Shown here one piece after another: positions 34,601 through 45,570 of a DNA stretch of 64,000 nucleotides. The notes under the pieces were generated by a model that ran no database searches, was not told the DNA's origin, and saw nothing but the letters and a program-made list of their open reading frames with translations. Origin of the DNA: Tetracentron sinense (taxonomy: Eukaryota; Streptophyta; Magnoliopsida; Trochodendrales; Trochodendraceae); the NCBI GenBank assembly GCA_015143295.1, contig CM026557.1, positions 37,643,965 to 37,707,964 on the forward strand, given 5' to 3'. Each line of letters begins with the position of its first letter. Within the stretch, counting starts at the first letter, position 1. Made by a program: the position numbers and the translations under genes.

Positions 34601-35582
34601 TGAAATTTAAACAAGGGGTATATCATTGTGCACTCACGAATGGAAAATATGCAAAAATATGAATAAAGAATTAAAGATATTAATGAAATGTAAGTAAGAC
34701 CCAAAGTAAAGTAAGAAAAGTATGTAAGTAAGAAAGAAAGACACATAAAAGCGATAATGTATGTTGTGTTGTGCACCACTGAATACCATCAGAAAGGGCG
34801 AGATGTATGCCAAAGTAGGTAAGCCGTCCGTACCGGATAATGTACGAAGGGTGGTATCTCGGTAAAGTAAAGTATAGTAACCCCTTTCCTTATACGGTAA
34901 AGCGGTATTTTAAGTTATTACAAATGCATGTGAATGAGTATTGGTGTGATGATAATATATGAAATACGAAAAGTAAGAAAAGAAAGAAAGAACAGAAAGA
35001 AATAAATAAAGAAATTGGCATGATGTAAATGTTTAACTTCCGCACTCTGATTATATATGTAAGTTAATGTGTGAAGTGATAAAATGCATGTAAATGTTAT
35101 TCTTTGTATTGTTTATTATGTTCTGTTATATAAGCGGAATAACTCGTTGCTCAGCCGATGACTTTTGTTGTCGGCAAGTCCAGGTTCAGGTTCAGGCTTC
35201 GACATTTGTGCTCCTGGACCTTGGGAAGGAGAGGAGTATATCGAGGAAGCCGAAGGTGACTATCCCGAGGAAGAAAGGGACCTTGATCGATGACCCTATT
35301 ATTGAAGTTGTTTTGTGGTTAATTAAATTCCGGAAGACTTTAATTTAATTGATAGAGACACATGTTAGTTAGTCTTTTATGTTGTGGTCCAGATTGGTGA
35401 CCAGGATTTACTACTTTTCAGTTAGATTATGGGATTGGAGTTTTAGTTGATGTTTTATTTTAAGAAAAAAAAATTTAGGTCCATATTTTTGTGCCTTAAA
35501 AGCTTCTAACAGGATGATTATTAAGTAAGTCACGTGCCAAGATTTCACATCCTCCTAGGTGGGGTTTTGAGGCGTGACACAA

Positions 35583-35647
<65 letters not shown>

Positions 35648-38600
35648 GTTTTTGTAAATGGCATTTAGCATTAGGTGCAGTCAAGGATAGTGGAAACCTG
35701 AACTCTCTGGCCAGATTTCACTTTCCCTTAACAACATGCATTACCAATTTTCAAGAAAATATTGAGGAAAATATCAAAAAGAATAACATAGTGACTAATA
35801 TAAGTAATTATCATTTATAACGAAACTATAGAATCACAAACATGCAGCATGGATCAATCATCTTCCAGTTCAAGATGAATAAGAAAACCCTGTCTCCCCT
35901 TGCTTTACCCTGTTGTGTGGAACCCTGGTGTTCGGTCTAAGGTATTGTTATTTGTTTAACAACAGTTGGACTAGGACTTTTAAAAAATTGATGGTGGAGG
36001 AGGGCAAACATATGCTTTTTATATCTTTATGAGGAGTCGGTTGATCATCTGTTGCACTACTCTTTTGCTTCACAAGTCAGTTCCTATCTTTGATAGGCAT
36101 GCAGTTGGTCTTCACGTTTTCTCACGTTCTCCTTTCTAGACTCAGCTCCAGTTAGGTCATGATAGAGATGGATGCATCAATCAATATTGTGTGGATGGAA
36201 GATGTTTTCATGGGCCATTTGTCAGAGCATTTGGGGAAAAAAGAATATGAGGTGTTTTATAACCATTTGTTTACAAAGGAAAAAATTTGGTTGTCAACTA
36301 GGAATTTCCTCCTCTCTTGTTTATCCATTAGGAAGGACTTTGAAGTTTGAAGACTTGGGTGTAACCACTTTCCTATTTATATCCTTTGGGGCAGGTTGTG
36401 GCGTTGTGCTCTAAATTTTCTGCTGGGTGTGAACTCCGTGTACATTTTGAGAGCACCAATTCCTATAGAAGTAAAAGCTTTTATTTGGTCGGCTTCTCTG
36501 CATATGATTCTCACAGTAGATCACCCCAAAGTAATGAGGGATGGCGATTCCTAAACAGTGCTGTATGTGCTTGAGCGAGGAGGGCGTAAAACAACTCTTC
36601 CTCCACAAGAGGTTCTAGTGAGAACTTTTTTTTTTTGCTCAAGCGAGCACTCCCCATGGAAATAAGAACCGCCAATGGTTTCGGCAGGGACATGTACATT
36701 ACTATTGCTAATACTTTAAATATATGGTAAATATGGCTTTGTCCGAAACCAATATGTATCGATAGGACTCGGCCGATATGAACCAGTTTCGTAAGATTCA
36801 TTTGGCACCTCTCTCATATATGATTATGTTCAAACCCTAAAATCACGTATCTTTCATTTTTTTTTCATTCTCCTCTCATTTTACACCCAAAAAAAAACTC
36901 ATTTTGAGTTTTTGTGATAAAAAACTAGATTTGAAGTTCCAATCAAAGGGTCGAAGAATCTATCAAGTTCTTTCATTGCTTGTTTGAATCGGGTAACTTG
37001 TCTCTTTTCTTTTGATGTAATCATGTAAATCATGTTTACCAAAAAAAAGTGTTAAAGGTTGTTAAGATTCATGGATTTCACTTGAAATCAATGAATATTG
37101 GTTGATTTAAACCATTACAGTTTCTTTTTTCTTATAGTTTGTAACTAATCAACTGTTTTTATATATTTTGTTGTATTTTTCTTTCATATTATTTGGTTGT
37201 TTTAATGTTTCACATTGATCCTTCAACCAATATATTAATTTTTTCCAAAACAATTTATTTTTATTGCTTTTTTTACCATCTCTTATGAGTAAATTTACTA
37301 TTACTTACACATGTAAAACATAATGATGTAATATGTGTTTAAATTCAAATTACAATAAAGCAATATTGCTTATTTTTTCTTCATTTTTAAGATTAGTTAG
37401 ATATTTTTAATAATTTATTGACAAATGTTATTTCATTGTTTTTCTTATTTTTGTGTAGATTAGATTACTTGATTGATAGTTTGACAATGCGAGATTGAGA
37501 TAGTGAGACAGTGCCTAGATATGAATCAGATATTGGTTGAGAGTACAAACTAAAAATAGGTGATAATTATAAGATTAAATGAAAGTACTGGGAAATTACA
37601 CACTTCAAGGAGCATCTACCTCACAAAAGGGGTGAAGTAGCAACGTGCCCTGGGGTCCCAAAAGAAATTCGAATTATAACGAGGGATCAGTTGATGGGTT
37701 TACAACAGGCTAATGCCCCCAGAAAAACGATTTCCGAGTGGATAGCGAACATGTAAAGGATATCCGATGATGAAGAGGATGATTTTCAGGAGCGCAGGGT
37801 GATTTTGATTGGAGATAGGCCTCAGCAATAGTATGAATATCTTATAGTCTTATACTCTGATGAAGAGGCCCAATGTTTTGCTGCATTTACTAAGAGGAAC
37901 TTTGAGTCTGGAGTGTCATCATCACATACACCACCATATATCTAGCAGTCTAGTAGTTCATGGATGCCTGGGGAGAATTCGAGGGGGAGGCCGGGGATGG
38001 AGTGGCCAAAGCCCAAACATTATTGAGTATTGACCCCTACTTGATGTGATCCGATAGTGTCAAATAGCTTAGTGTGAAGTCTACTTTTAATAAGGGGTTA
38101 AGGACAAAAGTTAGTACGACAATATCTAGATTATTTCACTAGAGCTACATTCCTCCTAATGCAGGGATCTCCTCCTACTTTTAGGCCATTATTGATGTTG
38201 TACAGTAGGACCATGGGTCCTCACGAGATTGGTGTGAGGCTTCATGATGAGGAAGTTGATGAGTTAAAGACATACACTCGAAAGTTTGAACAGGTTTGAG
38301 ATGAGAATGAGTGCGCTTTGATGTGTGAAGGGTGAAGTGACCATAGTCACCATACTAAAAAATCAATGGTAAACTTCATGGTTTATAATGGGCATGATAC
38401 AGTATTACAAAAATCGGTGGATGTATTTGGAAAAACAAATGACCATAAATTTTTGTTTAAGTTGATGAATCAGGTCGTCGAAGAGATTGGAGAGAAACAC
38501 ACCATTCAAGTAATCACCGATAATGAAGTTTGTTACAAGGCAGCTAGGAAGAAGTAATACATAAGCAAAAATATCTGCATTGGTCTCCCTGCACAGCATA

Positions 38601-41600
38601 TTGCATAAACTTGCTATTAGAGGATATAGACAAGATTCCTTCAGTGAAATCAGTGAAAGCACCTGTGCATAAAGCTAGGACGATTAGTGGTTGTATCTAC
38701 AACCATAATTGGATTGTGTCACTTATGAGAGAGTTTATTGGTGGCAATGACTTATTAGGACTTGGCATGAAGGGATTTGTCACAAACTACATAGCCCTTG
38801 GAAGTATTGTTTGATATAAAGCCCAATTAATGAAGATGTTTACTTCTGTTAGATGGGTGGAGTCTGTATGCTTGCGATGAGGGCTTGCCTAAAGAGATGG
38901 CACAGTTCGTCCCCTCCAAGCAAAATGAATTTTGCACAAGGGTAGAGGAGATCGTGAAGACTCCTCTAGTGGATGTTGATATGAAACTAATGGATCGTGA
39001 ACACTCCAGCCATTAGTGAAGGTGTTGAAACTAGTGGATGTTGATATGAAACCTACTATATACTACGTATATGATATTACGATGCTATTGACCGCGCAAA
39101 GTTAGCAATCAAAGATATTAATAAAACATCGTATAAAGAATATTGGACCTTAATTGATAATCACTAGGACAAGCAGCTTCACCAGGAATAGGATATCCAT
39201 GCAGCATCTATTATTTAATTTGCCAATTCTTTATATTTATTATTTTGTTTTATTTATGAACTTAATTTTTTGATCGGTAAGGTCAATCCTATATTAATTA
39301 AAGAGAACTACAAAGAAAAAGTTTACAAGGTCGTAAACCCCAGATGAAGCAAAAATATACATAACAAGCAGGAATCAAAGGCATAGCATAAATGTCCTCT
39401 GTATTGAGATAGGCGTACTGTGAACCCAGGATGGTTCACAGATTTGCTTCATCCTGTCGAATGCTTGCCCATTCTAAGACCAATAAGCGTCTACGAGAGC
39501 AAATGCGGTGTAGAGAAGAATGAGAGTTCTCGAAAACTCTCATGTTTCTCTCTTTCCAAATTACCCACAAGATGACCCCAAGAAGAACTGCCCAAACTGC
39601 CATTGGCACGCTATTCTCACTAACCAAAAGGTCCAAAACAATGTTACCTAGTTCGCCGGTTCGCTCGGTTCGAATTCGGGTTCGCAATTCGCTACTCTTG
39701 AGTGAACCCGGTTTGCTAGGGGTAGGATGAGATAATTCGCTTTTCGGTTCGCTTATATTTTTTGTTTGGTTCGCTTTGATTCGCTAGCTTAATTCGCTTA
39801 TATATATCATAATTTTAATAATTATAACCTATATAAACAAAAATATAGACTTAATTTATGCAAATATTCTAAACATTTAATTAAAAAAGAGGTGATTAGT
39901 GGACCCATTGGTCAGCTACTTAATTTATCCCTTGTCCTTATGTCCCTTTTAACATCCATTTAACCTTAGTTAAGTTTAACTAAATTAAGTTAAGATTTAA
40001 AAAAAAAAAAAAAAAACTAAGGTTAGATTGTTTAACCATAAGGGTGAGTGAATATTAACTACAGTTGGTGAAAATTTAACAGCGAGGCGTAAACCAATAG
40101 GAGTGTCATTTCGTTACATAGTGTAATTCCCAAGTACATTAAGTTTTTTCTATTAAAAAATAGAAAAAAATGGGTGGGTTACTGATGAAGACAGACCCGT
40201 GGACCTCAAAGTGTACAACCGTAGGCTCAAGAAAACTCATGACAATCCATAAAGCCCATAAAATGGGCCCACAAATCTGAAAATCCAACCATGCATTAAA
40301 GTGAGACTCTACTTCTCTTTTTTCTTTCTTCTTATTTCATTTCTCTTTAAACTTCGTATTCCCTTTATTATAATCTAGCATCATTCTTCCTTCGTCCTAC
40401 ATCAGTTACCTTTCCAAAAAAGGTATGACGTGTGTGTTATCACTTTCCTTACCCTTTTAAACAAAATAATAATAATAATAATCAAGTTCAAATTTCAAAA
40501 AGTGCAAAAGGAAGAGAGAGAGAGAGTGTGTGTACTTTCTCTTACATGAAATGATGCGCATATGCCATCTTCCGCCGACCCGGTTAGAAACCCGCGAACA
40601 CCGTTTGCACACTACCGGTTCGTTCAAACAACCGAACTTGACCGAACCGAACCGCGAATTGGTTCGCTACTACCCAGGGAACTAGGTAACATTGGTCCAA
40701 AACACAGCAGGATAAGAAGTTGTGAAAGGACGAAGGGAAGAGCCAATCCACCCCTACTCGGGATAGAAAATACCTCCAGATCACACCTACCATAGGGAAG
40801 TACAAAAGCAAATGATCCACCATCTCTTCCGCATAAATGCACATAAAGCAACGGTTAGCCAGCCTCCATCCTCTAGATTTTAAGTGATCACAAGTAAGAA
40901 TTTTATTCAAAGTCACATTCCATAGGAAGAAAAATACTTTAGCTAGAATTCCTGGGTTCCACACAATAGTCTTCCACTAGAGCGTCTCTATCAACCGCTA
41001 AAAGGAAGATATTACCAAAGTCATCCTTTAGTTTCGCAGAATCACAACAAATATCTTTCCAAAAATCTAACCTCTAGCCACTACCTACCTAAAACCAAAA
41101 ATTAGGCACAACTAGGTTGACGACCGCCATGATACCCTTCCACAATCCTACCTCGTAGGTAGTTTTGACCCTCGGCAGAACCTAACAGGATTCCTCACCA
41201 TGTTTGGCTTGAACCCCAGTAGAACCCAACAGAATTCTTCACCATGTTTGGCCACTATTAACTTAATTCATCATGTTACGTCTTACGTGGTATATATGTT
41301 ACCTTTATATAGCATACTTTGTAAATCCAATGTACCAATATGGAGCCAATTTCTCAACACACCCAGAAGTGTTTAAGGGATTAAAGCATACAATACAAAT
41401 AGTTAAACTAGATAATAAGGTGGTGCAAGTGAAGACCTTGGCTTAGGTATATTATTTTTATTCTCTTGATAAATTTAACTTTATACATTTGTTGTTTAGT
41501 AGTATACTAATTGAAGACATAGAAATAAAAATCGCCGAAACCGATACGAAACGGATGATACGTATAGACTTTCGGTAGCCCCTTTTAACGATATTTATAC

Positions 41601-44600
41601 TGATACGAAACGGACAATACGTATCGTTTATTAGTTATTTATGTTTTCATTCACTGTATAATTATAATGATGTTTTTTTACTTTGTCTTTGAATCACTTC
41701 CCATGACTTTATATTTGGTAAATTTAGTTCTAATAACTCATTTGATTTTAAAAAAAAAATTAATTTAATTTTTTCTTTAAAAAGAAAAAATTATATGTAT
41801 CGTCCGAAACCGGTACCAAAACCGATACGTATAGGTTTCAGTAAGGACCGATACATCCCCAGAAACCGTATTTTTAATCTTTGATTAAAGCTAAATTTGT
41901 ATCAGGTTAAGCTGTTTAAGAATCAGCTTTCCTCTTTTAGAAGTGACACACCACGATTGACAAGGAAGATGAATGACTTGGGTATAATTTATGTCAATAT
42001 TTGAATTAGGTATAATTTATAAACATACATTATTCGATTATGGTCCTTTTATTATCTAGAATATGACATGAACTTAGGAATTAACTATCAAGTAAACCCC
42101 CTTTATTTTTAACCAATTGGTGGGGGTATACATGGCGAGGATACTCCTGACCTTTGAAGAATTGCAATGAGGGTCTTATTCAAACTTGTAGTTCTTCTGG
42201 ATATGAGAGAAATTGAAGCACATTCTCGTTGATTCACACAAAGCTAGGGAACATGCTCACTTCTAAAAGTTGGACAAGTTAGTCTTTGTCTACTATAATG
42301 AGGTTGCGTGGACGTAACTTGGCAAGGCAGGAGATAAGCCCTAAAGTATTATATTTTTACTGTTTGATGATCCACTTGACCTGTGGTTGCGTGATATCGA
42401 GGAGCTGATTGTAACTGACACTTCATTCCTTCGGAGACATGTAAGCAACAATGAGTTCAGGGCCCAAGCAGTTGTCATCATGGAAATAAAAATCGCCGAA
42501 ACCGATATGAAATTGACGATACGTATAGGTTTCGGTAACCCCCAATACGATATTTATATCGATACGAAATGGGCAATACATATTTTTATTAGTTATTTGG
42601 GTTGTCATTCACTGTATAATTGTAATTGTGTTTGCTACTTTATCTTTAAGTTGTTTTCCATTACTTTATATTTGGTAAATTTGGTTCCTATAACTCATTT
42701 GATTTTTATAAATTTTAATTTGATTTTTTCAAATAAAGAAAAAATTATTTGTATCATCCGAAACTGATACGTATAGTTTCGGTTGAGACCGATACATCCC
42801 CCCCCGAAACGGTATTTTTAATCCTTAGTTGTCATGGGTACAATCATAGCCACCCACTATGACAATCAGCACTTTAGGGAAAGGAAAAGGAAAAACATCA
42901 ATCTTTGAGGACCAAAGCGAAGAGTCGGATGAAGATGGGCATGAGCTCTCCTCGTCCCACCACGACAACCACCACTTCATGTACTAGAGAAAGAAAAGGA
43001 AAAACACCAATCTAGGAAAGTGAAGAGTCAGATGGAGATGGGCATGAGCTCTCCTCGAAGAGTAGTACTAGTAGTGGTCCTAGTGGAACAAGAGGTAGAG
43101 GTGCTAATGCAGTTGCTACAACATAGGTCCATGACATAGATATTGGTCAGGGATAAGATGTTGAATGCAAGTAGGAAAGAGCAGTCTCTAAAATATTTGA
43201 CTCCTTCAGACTCCATGAAAGGATATGGTTAAGGAATCGAATATAGGCAACCAACATTGTTGCCTCAATATGGAGGTTATGAATACCCTCCCCCCACACC
43301 AGCATGGACATGAACTTATTATGGTTATGGGACGAGGGCAATATCATCAAGCTCGTGGACGCATTAGCCGCAATCTACTATACATGATTTGTTTTACAGT
43401 TTATTCTCATATGGCTATGCCCAAAATTGTGAAAATCTCTACCACCAACCTTCACTCAATGGTGATGATAATGATTATTCATATGAGCTAACACATATTT
43501 TATGAGGATTTAGACCTAACAGTTAACACTTTACAGTTATATATATTTTTCTTCGTTAATTGTTACATTTGTTTACTTGTTTAGTTTATTAGTTATTAGT
43601 TATTTATGTTTTTTCATTTCATTGTGTAAGTGTTTGCTACTTTGTGGTTTTGCTAAATCACTTCCCATGATTTATTGGCTTATTGATTTTGGTTGTATCT
43701 ACTCATTCCTATTAATTTTTTTTCAGTAACTTATTACTATTTTTTTTATTGGTAACTTATTACTATTAGTTGTTACTTAAATGGCTCATGTAATGTTTCA
43801 TATTGATTAAATATTTTATCATCAAATATTTTGCATTTGAATATTTAATTCATGTTTTAATTTTATTTTTTTTTTGAATTTTTTTGGAAAAAATCCCAAT
43901 TTTTAAGTATCATTAAATATGCATTGGTATTGGTGATACCGATACGTAATGGTTCTTGAAACCTGTATTTCAATCCTTGGCGCTACCCACTAGAAACTTG
44001 GCAAGTGACATATTGTTTGGGAAACTGACCGTTGGATGTCAAGGTGAATCCACGTGGCCAAAAATCATCCGACCAAGCATTTTTAGACCATCTTATTATC
44101 GCTTAGTAGGTCAGCATTAACCCACTAGGCAAGGATGATAATCTGACCCTCCAATGAGGGCCTCGACCCTCCTAATCCCACAAATTCAATGGGTTTTTTT
44201 CTTCCCTAAGGCACGCGGGCCAAGTTGGGCCGAATTTTCAAAAGCCCTCTAACTTGAGGGACAGGCTAGTGTAAGGTTGTTTTGTGTAGATCAAGAATAT
44301 TAGGATTTGGAGAAGAAAATGAAGAGAAAATTGGGAAGAATGTGAGAAAGTAATTCTATCTCTCACTTCTCTATTATATGCCCAGCTTGCTAACAATGTC
44401 ACGGAACTGTGAACTACCACACCTCTTAGTCAAAATGTCAGTTAATTGATTTCCAGTATTTACAAACAGAGTACAAATTTAGCCAAATCTCAACTTTTCT
44501 TTGATGAAATGTCGATCCACTTCAATGTGTTTAATTCTATCATGTTGTACACTTGTACCCAATTATGTGCAATACTAATTACCGCCTTCTTGTCCCAGTA

Positions 44601-45379
44601 CAAACTAATAGAACAGAATGACAGACCAAGATTTGTGTTGCTAACCACAAGTATTTTGGATATGGAACTGATGATGATAATAAGTAACATTACTATCTGT
44701 CAACATGTTCCGTGAAGAAAACAATATTCAAAACCCCACAAGAAATTATCTTAAATCAACCACAAATATAGCAAACCACAGTAAGAATCTGAACAATTAC
44801 CTTACCAAAACAAAACCAACAACAGAATTTAAAACCCAGAAAAATAAAATACAAATTCAATAAAAAAAAAAAACGAAATCTTAATTCATGAATCACAGAA
44901 AGAAACCATTGATTGGGAAGCTAACAAGATGAAATAAATTTTCAACAATCACAAGTTCAACAAGAGGGGGGGTTAAATACCCAATGTAAAAAAAAAACAA
45001 AAACAACGACAATTACATCAATATAAGAAGAACAAAAAGGCCGTAGATCGTGAACAGGGGACAGAATAAAAGTTAAGAAACCCGAAATGAAGGAGATTTG
45101 AGATCCCAAAAACAAAAAGATAAAATATTGAAGCAAGAATAATGAATAAAGAGAAGAAGAAAGTACCTTAGGGTTGGTGATGTGGGCGTTCTTGCGGATT
45201 TGAGTGGAGATGGAAGAGCGAAGCTGGGAGATAGTAGCGACTTCGTGGAGATTGTAGATTTCCATAATGCTTGGGATTGATCGACAAGCTGTCCTAAAGA
45301 AATCAAAGGTTCGGTGTCTCGCTTCTTCAAGCGTTGCAGAATTTGGTGGAACCTTCACGCTCCTCAGAGTAAACGCCAT
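31502..45379 (-). CDS. NDUFA6: NADH dehydrogenase complex I subunit NDUFA6 (B14), 2 exons
   Basis: Exon 1 (45379-45167, 71 codons) joins exon 2 (31687-31502, 61 codons plus stop) in phase 0, giving 132 residues; the Arabidopsis homologue At3g12260 is about the same length. Exon 1 starts MAFTLRSVKVPPNSATLEEA and ends HITNPK before donor GTACTT. Exon 2 follows acceptor TTGCAG with VIDMLLFKAIEELNNI and ends FLKNFYTSNYF. NDUFA6 is a LYR-family accessory subunit of mitochondrial complex I, held on the matrix arm with an acyl carrier protein (family knowledge). The plant LYR-equivalent FFR is seen in RTFDFFRTACRSIP (residues 24-37). The reading frame is intact, so the gene is probably active. The intron is 13,479 bp; at least three quarters of it is defined transposon sequence. 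Apart from the plant-type start, no classical presequence is evident, as is usual for this subunit. Confidence 0.93.
31950..32261. mobile_element. hAT-like MITE with 8-bp target duplication
   Basis: Flanked by AGGCAAAC at 31942-31949 and 32262-32269. Ends are CATAGTGACA and, on the other strand, CATAGTAACA. The interior is made of AATAATTCGG-type words. It lies near the 3' end of the NDUFA6 intron and is a second copy of the family at 3379-3647. Confidence 0.85.
32262..33099. other. NDUFA6 intron sequence without recognised features
   Basis: AT-rich, without coding similarity or clear repeat boundaries. Confidence 0.4.
33100..35579 (+). mobile_element. Gypsy (Tekay/Del-like) solo LTR with CAAAT target duplication
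   Basis: Starts TGTAATGACCCGC and ends GAGGCGTGACA, with CAAAT at 33095-33099 and 35580-35584. It is 2,480 bp with no internal gag-pol, so it is a solo LTR. A TATA box (GTATAAATA) is at about 33407, followed by a purine-rich leader. Eight copies of AGGATGTGAAGAA at 50-55 bp spacing occupy 33757-34140. Near 35195-35293 a short reading frame (FDICAPGPWEGEEYIEE...) matches one in the LTR at 56517-59030. Assignment to the Tekay/Del branch rests on LTR style only, since no polymerase is present. It sits inside the NDUFA6 intron. Confidence 0.88.
33757..34140 (+). repeat. AGGATGTGAAGAA tandem repeat, about 8 units
   Basis: Degenerate units of 50-55 bp begin with AGGATGTGAA(G/A)AA near 33758, 33813, 33866, 33916, 33971, 34024 (weak), 34073 and 34127. 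They lie within the solo LTR downstream of its leader. Confidence 0.75.
35583..35645. repeat. (AT)n microsatellite
   Basis: About 30 AT units start within the 3' target duplication of the solo LTR. Confidence 0.95.
35880..36654 (+). pseudogene. LINE fragments (zf-RVT-like)
   Basis: Two broken plus-strand segments resemble the zf-RVT region of plant LINEs: ANICFLYLYEESVDHLL near 35999-36055 and FIWSASLHMIL followed by MAIPKQCCMCLSEEG near 36480-36580. Frameshifts and stops are frequent. The hAT transposon at 36655 begins just after, so the LINE remnant may have been its target. Confidence 0.45.
39268..41259 (-). mobile_element. 5'-truncated LINE inserted in the hAT element
   Basis: Flanked by the 9-bp target duplication AACTTAATT (39259-39267 and 41260-41268). 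The 3' end on the minus strand is TTACCGATCAAAA. Minus-strand coding remains include NPGILAKVFFFLWNVTLN (zf-RVT) and VILWVIWKERNMRVFE. The element is itself split by a 1,054-bp insertion (39640-40693). Without that insertion and one target copy the zf-RVT frame runs through the junction without a shift, so the LINE was open there when it was hit. The LINE proper is about 930 bp. Confidence 0.85.
39640..40693. mobile_element. Mutator-like non-autonomous element with 10-bp target duplication
   Basis: Flanked by GGTCCAAAAC at 39630-39639 and 40694-40703. The ends AATGTTACCTAGTTC and GAACTAGGTAACATT are perfect 15-bp inverted repeats, continuing imperfectly with GGTTCG/CGAACC words. The 9-10-bp duplication class suggests Mutator-like. 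It has no transposase. A fragment of the common MITE family (GTGAGTGAATATTAACTACAG) lies inside at about 39930-40080. Confidence 0.88.
41518..41883. mobile_element. hAT-derived MITE, copy 1
   Basis: Begins AGAAATAAAAATCGCCGAAACCGATACG and ends CCGTATTTTTAATCTTTG; it is rich in GATACG words. Same family as 42479-42827 and with ends like the host hAT element. Target duplication is unclear (ATTGAAGA / ATTAAAGC at best). Confidence 0.7.
42479..42827. mobile_element. hAT-derived MITE, copy 2, with target duplication
   Basis: Flanked by GTTGTCAT at 42471-42478 and 42828-42835 (the match extends to 9 bp if one terminal A is counted). The start CATGGAAATAAAAATCGCC corresponds to the start of the surrounding hAT element. 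The open frame at 42387-42767 is hAT tail read into this MITE. Confidence 0.83.
44370..44700 (-). pseudogene. Ty1/copia RNase H fragment
   Basis: Minus-strand frames read DKKAVISIAHNWVQVYNMIE and then HFIKEKLRFG-type and NWKSINxLTF-type remains of the Copia RNase H C-terminal region, with Ile-Ala-His-Asn conserved. Stops and shifts are present, and no LTRs are linked to it. It lies in the NDUFA6 intron 0.5 kb after exon 1. Confidence 0.7.
45167..45379 (-). CDS. NDUFA6: NDUFA6 exon 1
   Basis: Contains the start codon (45379-45377), the LYR-like helix and the segment VATISQLRSSISTQIRKNAH. Reading past the donor gives a hydrophobic open frame to 44957 that is intron. The start is the only ATG in frame and aligns with the family start. 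Confidence 0.93.
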
Positions 45380-45394
45380 TCCAAATTATCAAAA

Positions 45395-45419
45395 CTCTCT
45401 CTCTCTCTCTCTCTCTCTC
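45395..45419. repeat. (CT)n tract, GA-rich in the NDUFA6 leader
   Basis: About 12 CT units lie 15 nt upstream of the NDUFA6 start codon; on the gene's strand they form a (GA)n leader, which GAGA-binding factors often use in plants (inference). Confidence 0.9.
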
Positions 45420-45570
45420 CAAAAGGGTTTGATCTAAGCTTCGTTCCAATTGTTGCTAATTTGTACTTAGGGGTGTGAGGACCTAAACCTACGCACTTCT
45501 GCTACAATACACGAGCGGTGCCATCTGGCAAGTAGAAAATGGAGACGGGAGGGTGGGGGCCAACAAATGA

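Larger units (their letters stand above)
37590..43490 (+). pseudogene. hAT transposase pseudogene
   Basis: The pieces occur in family order. A BED-finger-like stretch (LPHKRGEVATCPGVPKEI near 37617-37675) comes first. The DUF659-like part follows (NFMVYNGHDTVLQKSVDVFG near 38372; ITDNEVCYKAA near 38512; LLEDIDKIPSVKS near 38613; YNHNWIVSLMREF near 38701). Then comes AIDRAKLAIKDI near 39090; after the LINE, IAYFVNPMYQYGANF near 41299; and the dimerisation motif LIQTCSSSGYERN near 42178 followed by FSLIHTKLGN. The acidic, Ser-rich tail (ESDEDGHELSSS) is present twice near 42915-43060. Stops interrupt almost every segment. Confidence 0.85.
36655..43979 (+). mobile_element. Degenerate autonomous hAT transposon, 7.3 kb with nested insertions
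   Basis: The left end (CATGGAAATAAGAACCGCC) and right end (on the other strand, CAAGGATTGAAATAC) match the ends of the two MITEs inside it. The 8-bp flanks GCACTCCC (36647-36654) and GCGCTACC (43980-43987) agree at six positions and fit an old hAT target duplication. Transposase remains lie at about 37590-39230 and 41290-42300, with a C-terminal tail from 42840 to about 43490. Subterminal GATACG-type words are frequent at the left end. It is interrupted by a LINE (39268-41259) and by MITEs at 41518-41883 and 42479-42827. Numerous stops show it is dead. It fills more than half of the NDUFA6 intron. Confidence 0.75.

Noticed and set aside
42387..42767. 126-codon open frame
   Set aside because: Chimera of hAT transposase tail and an inserted MITE.
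44957..45166. Hydrophobic continuation of NDUFA6 exon 1
   Set aside because: It reads through the donor GTACTT into the intron; the real C-terminal half is exon 2 at 31502-31687.
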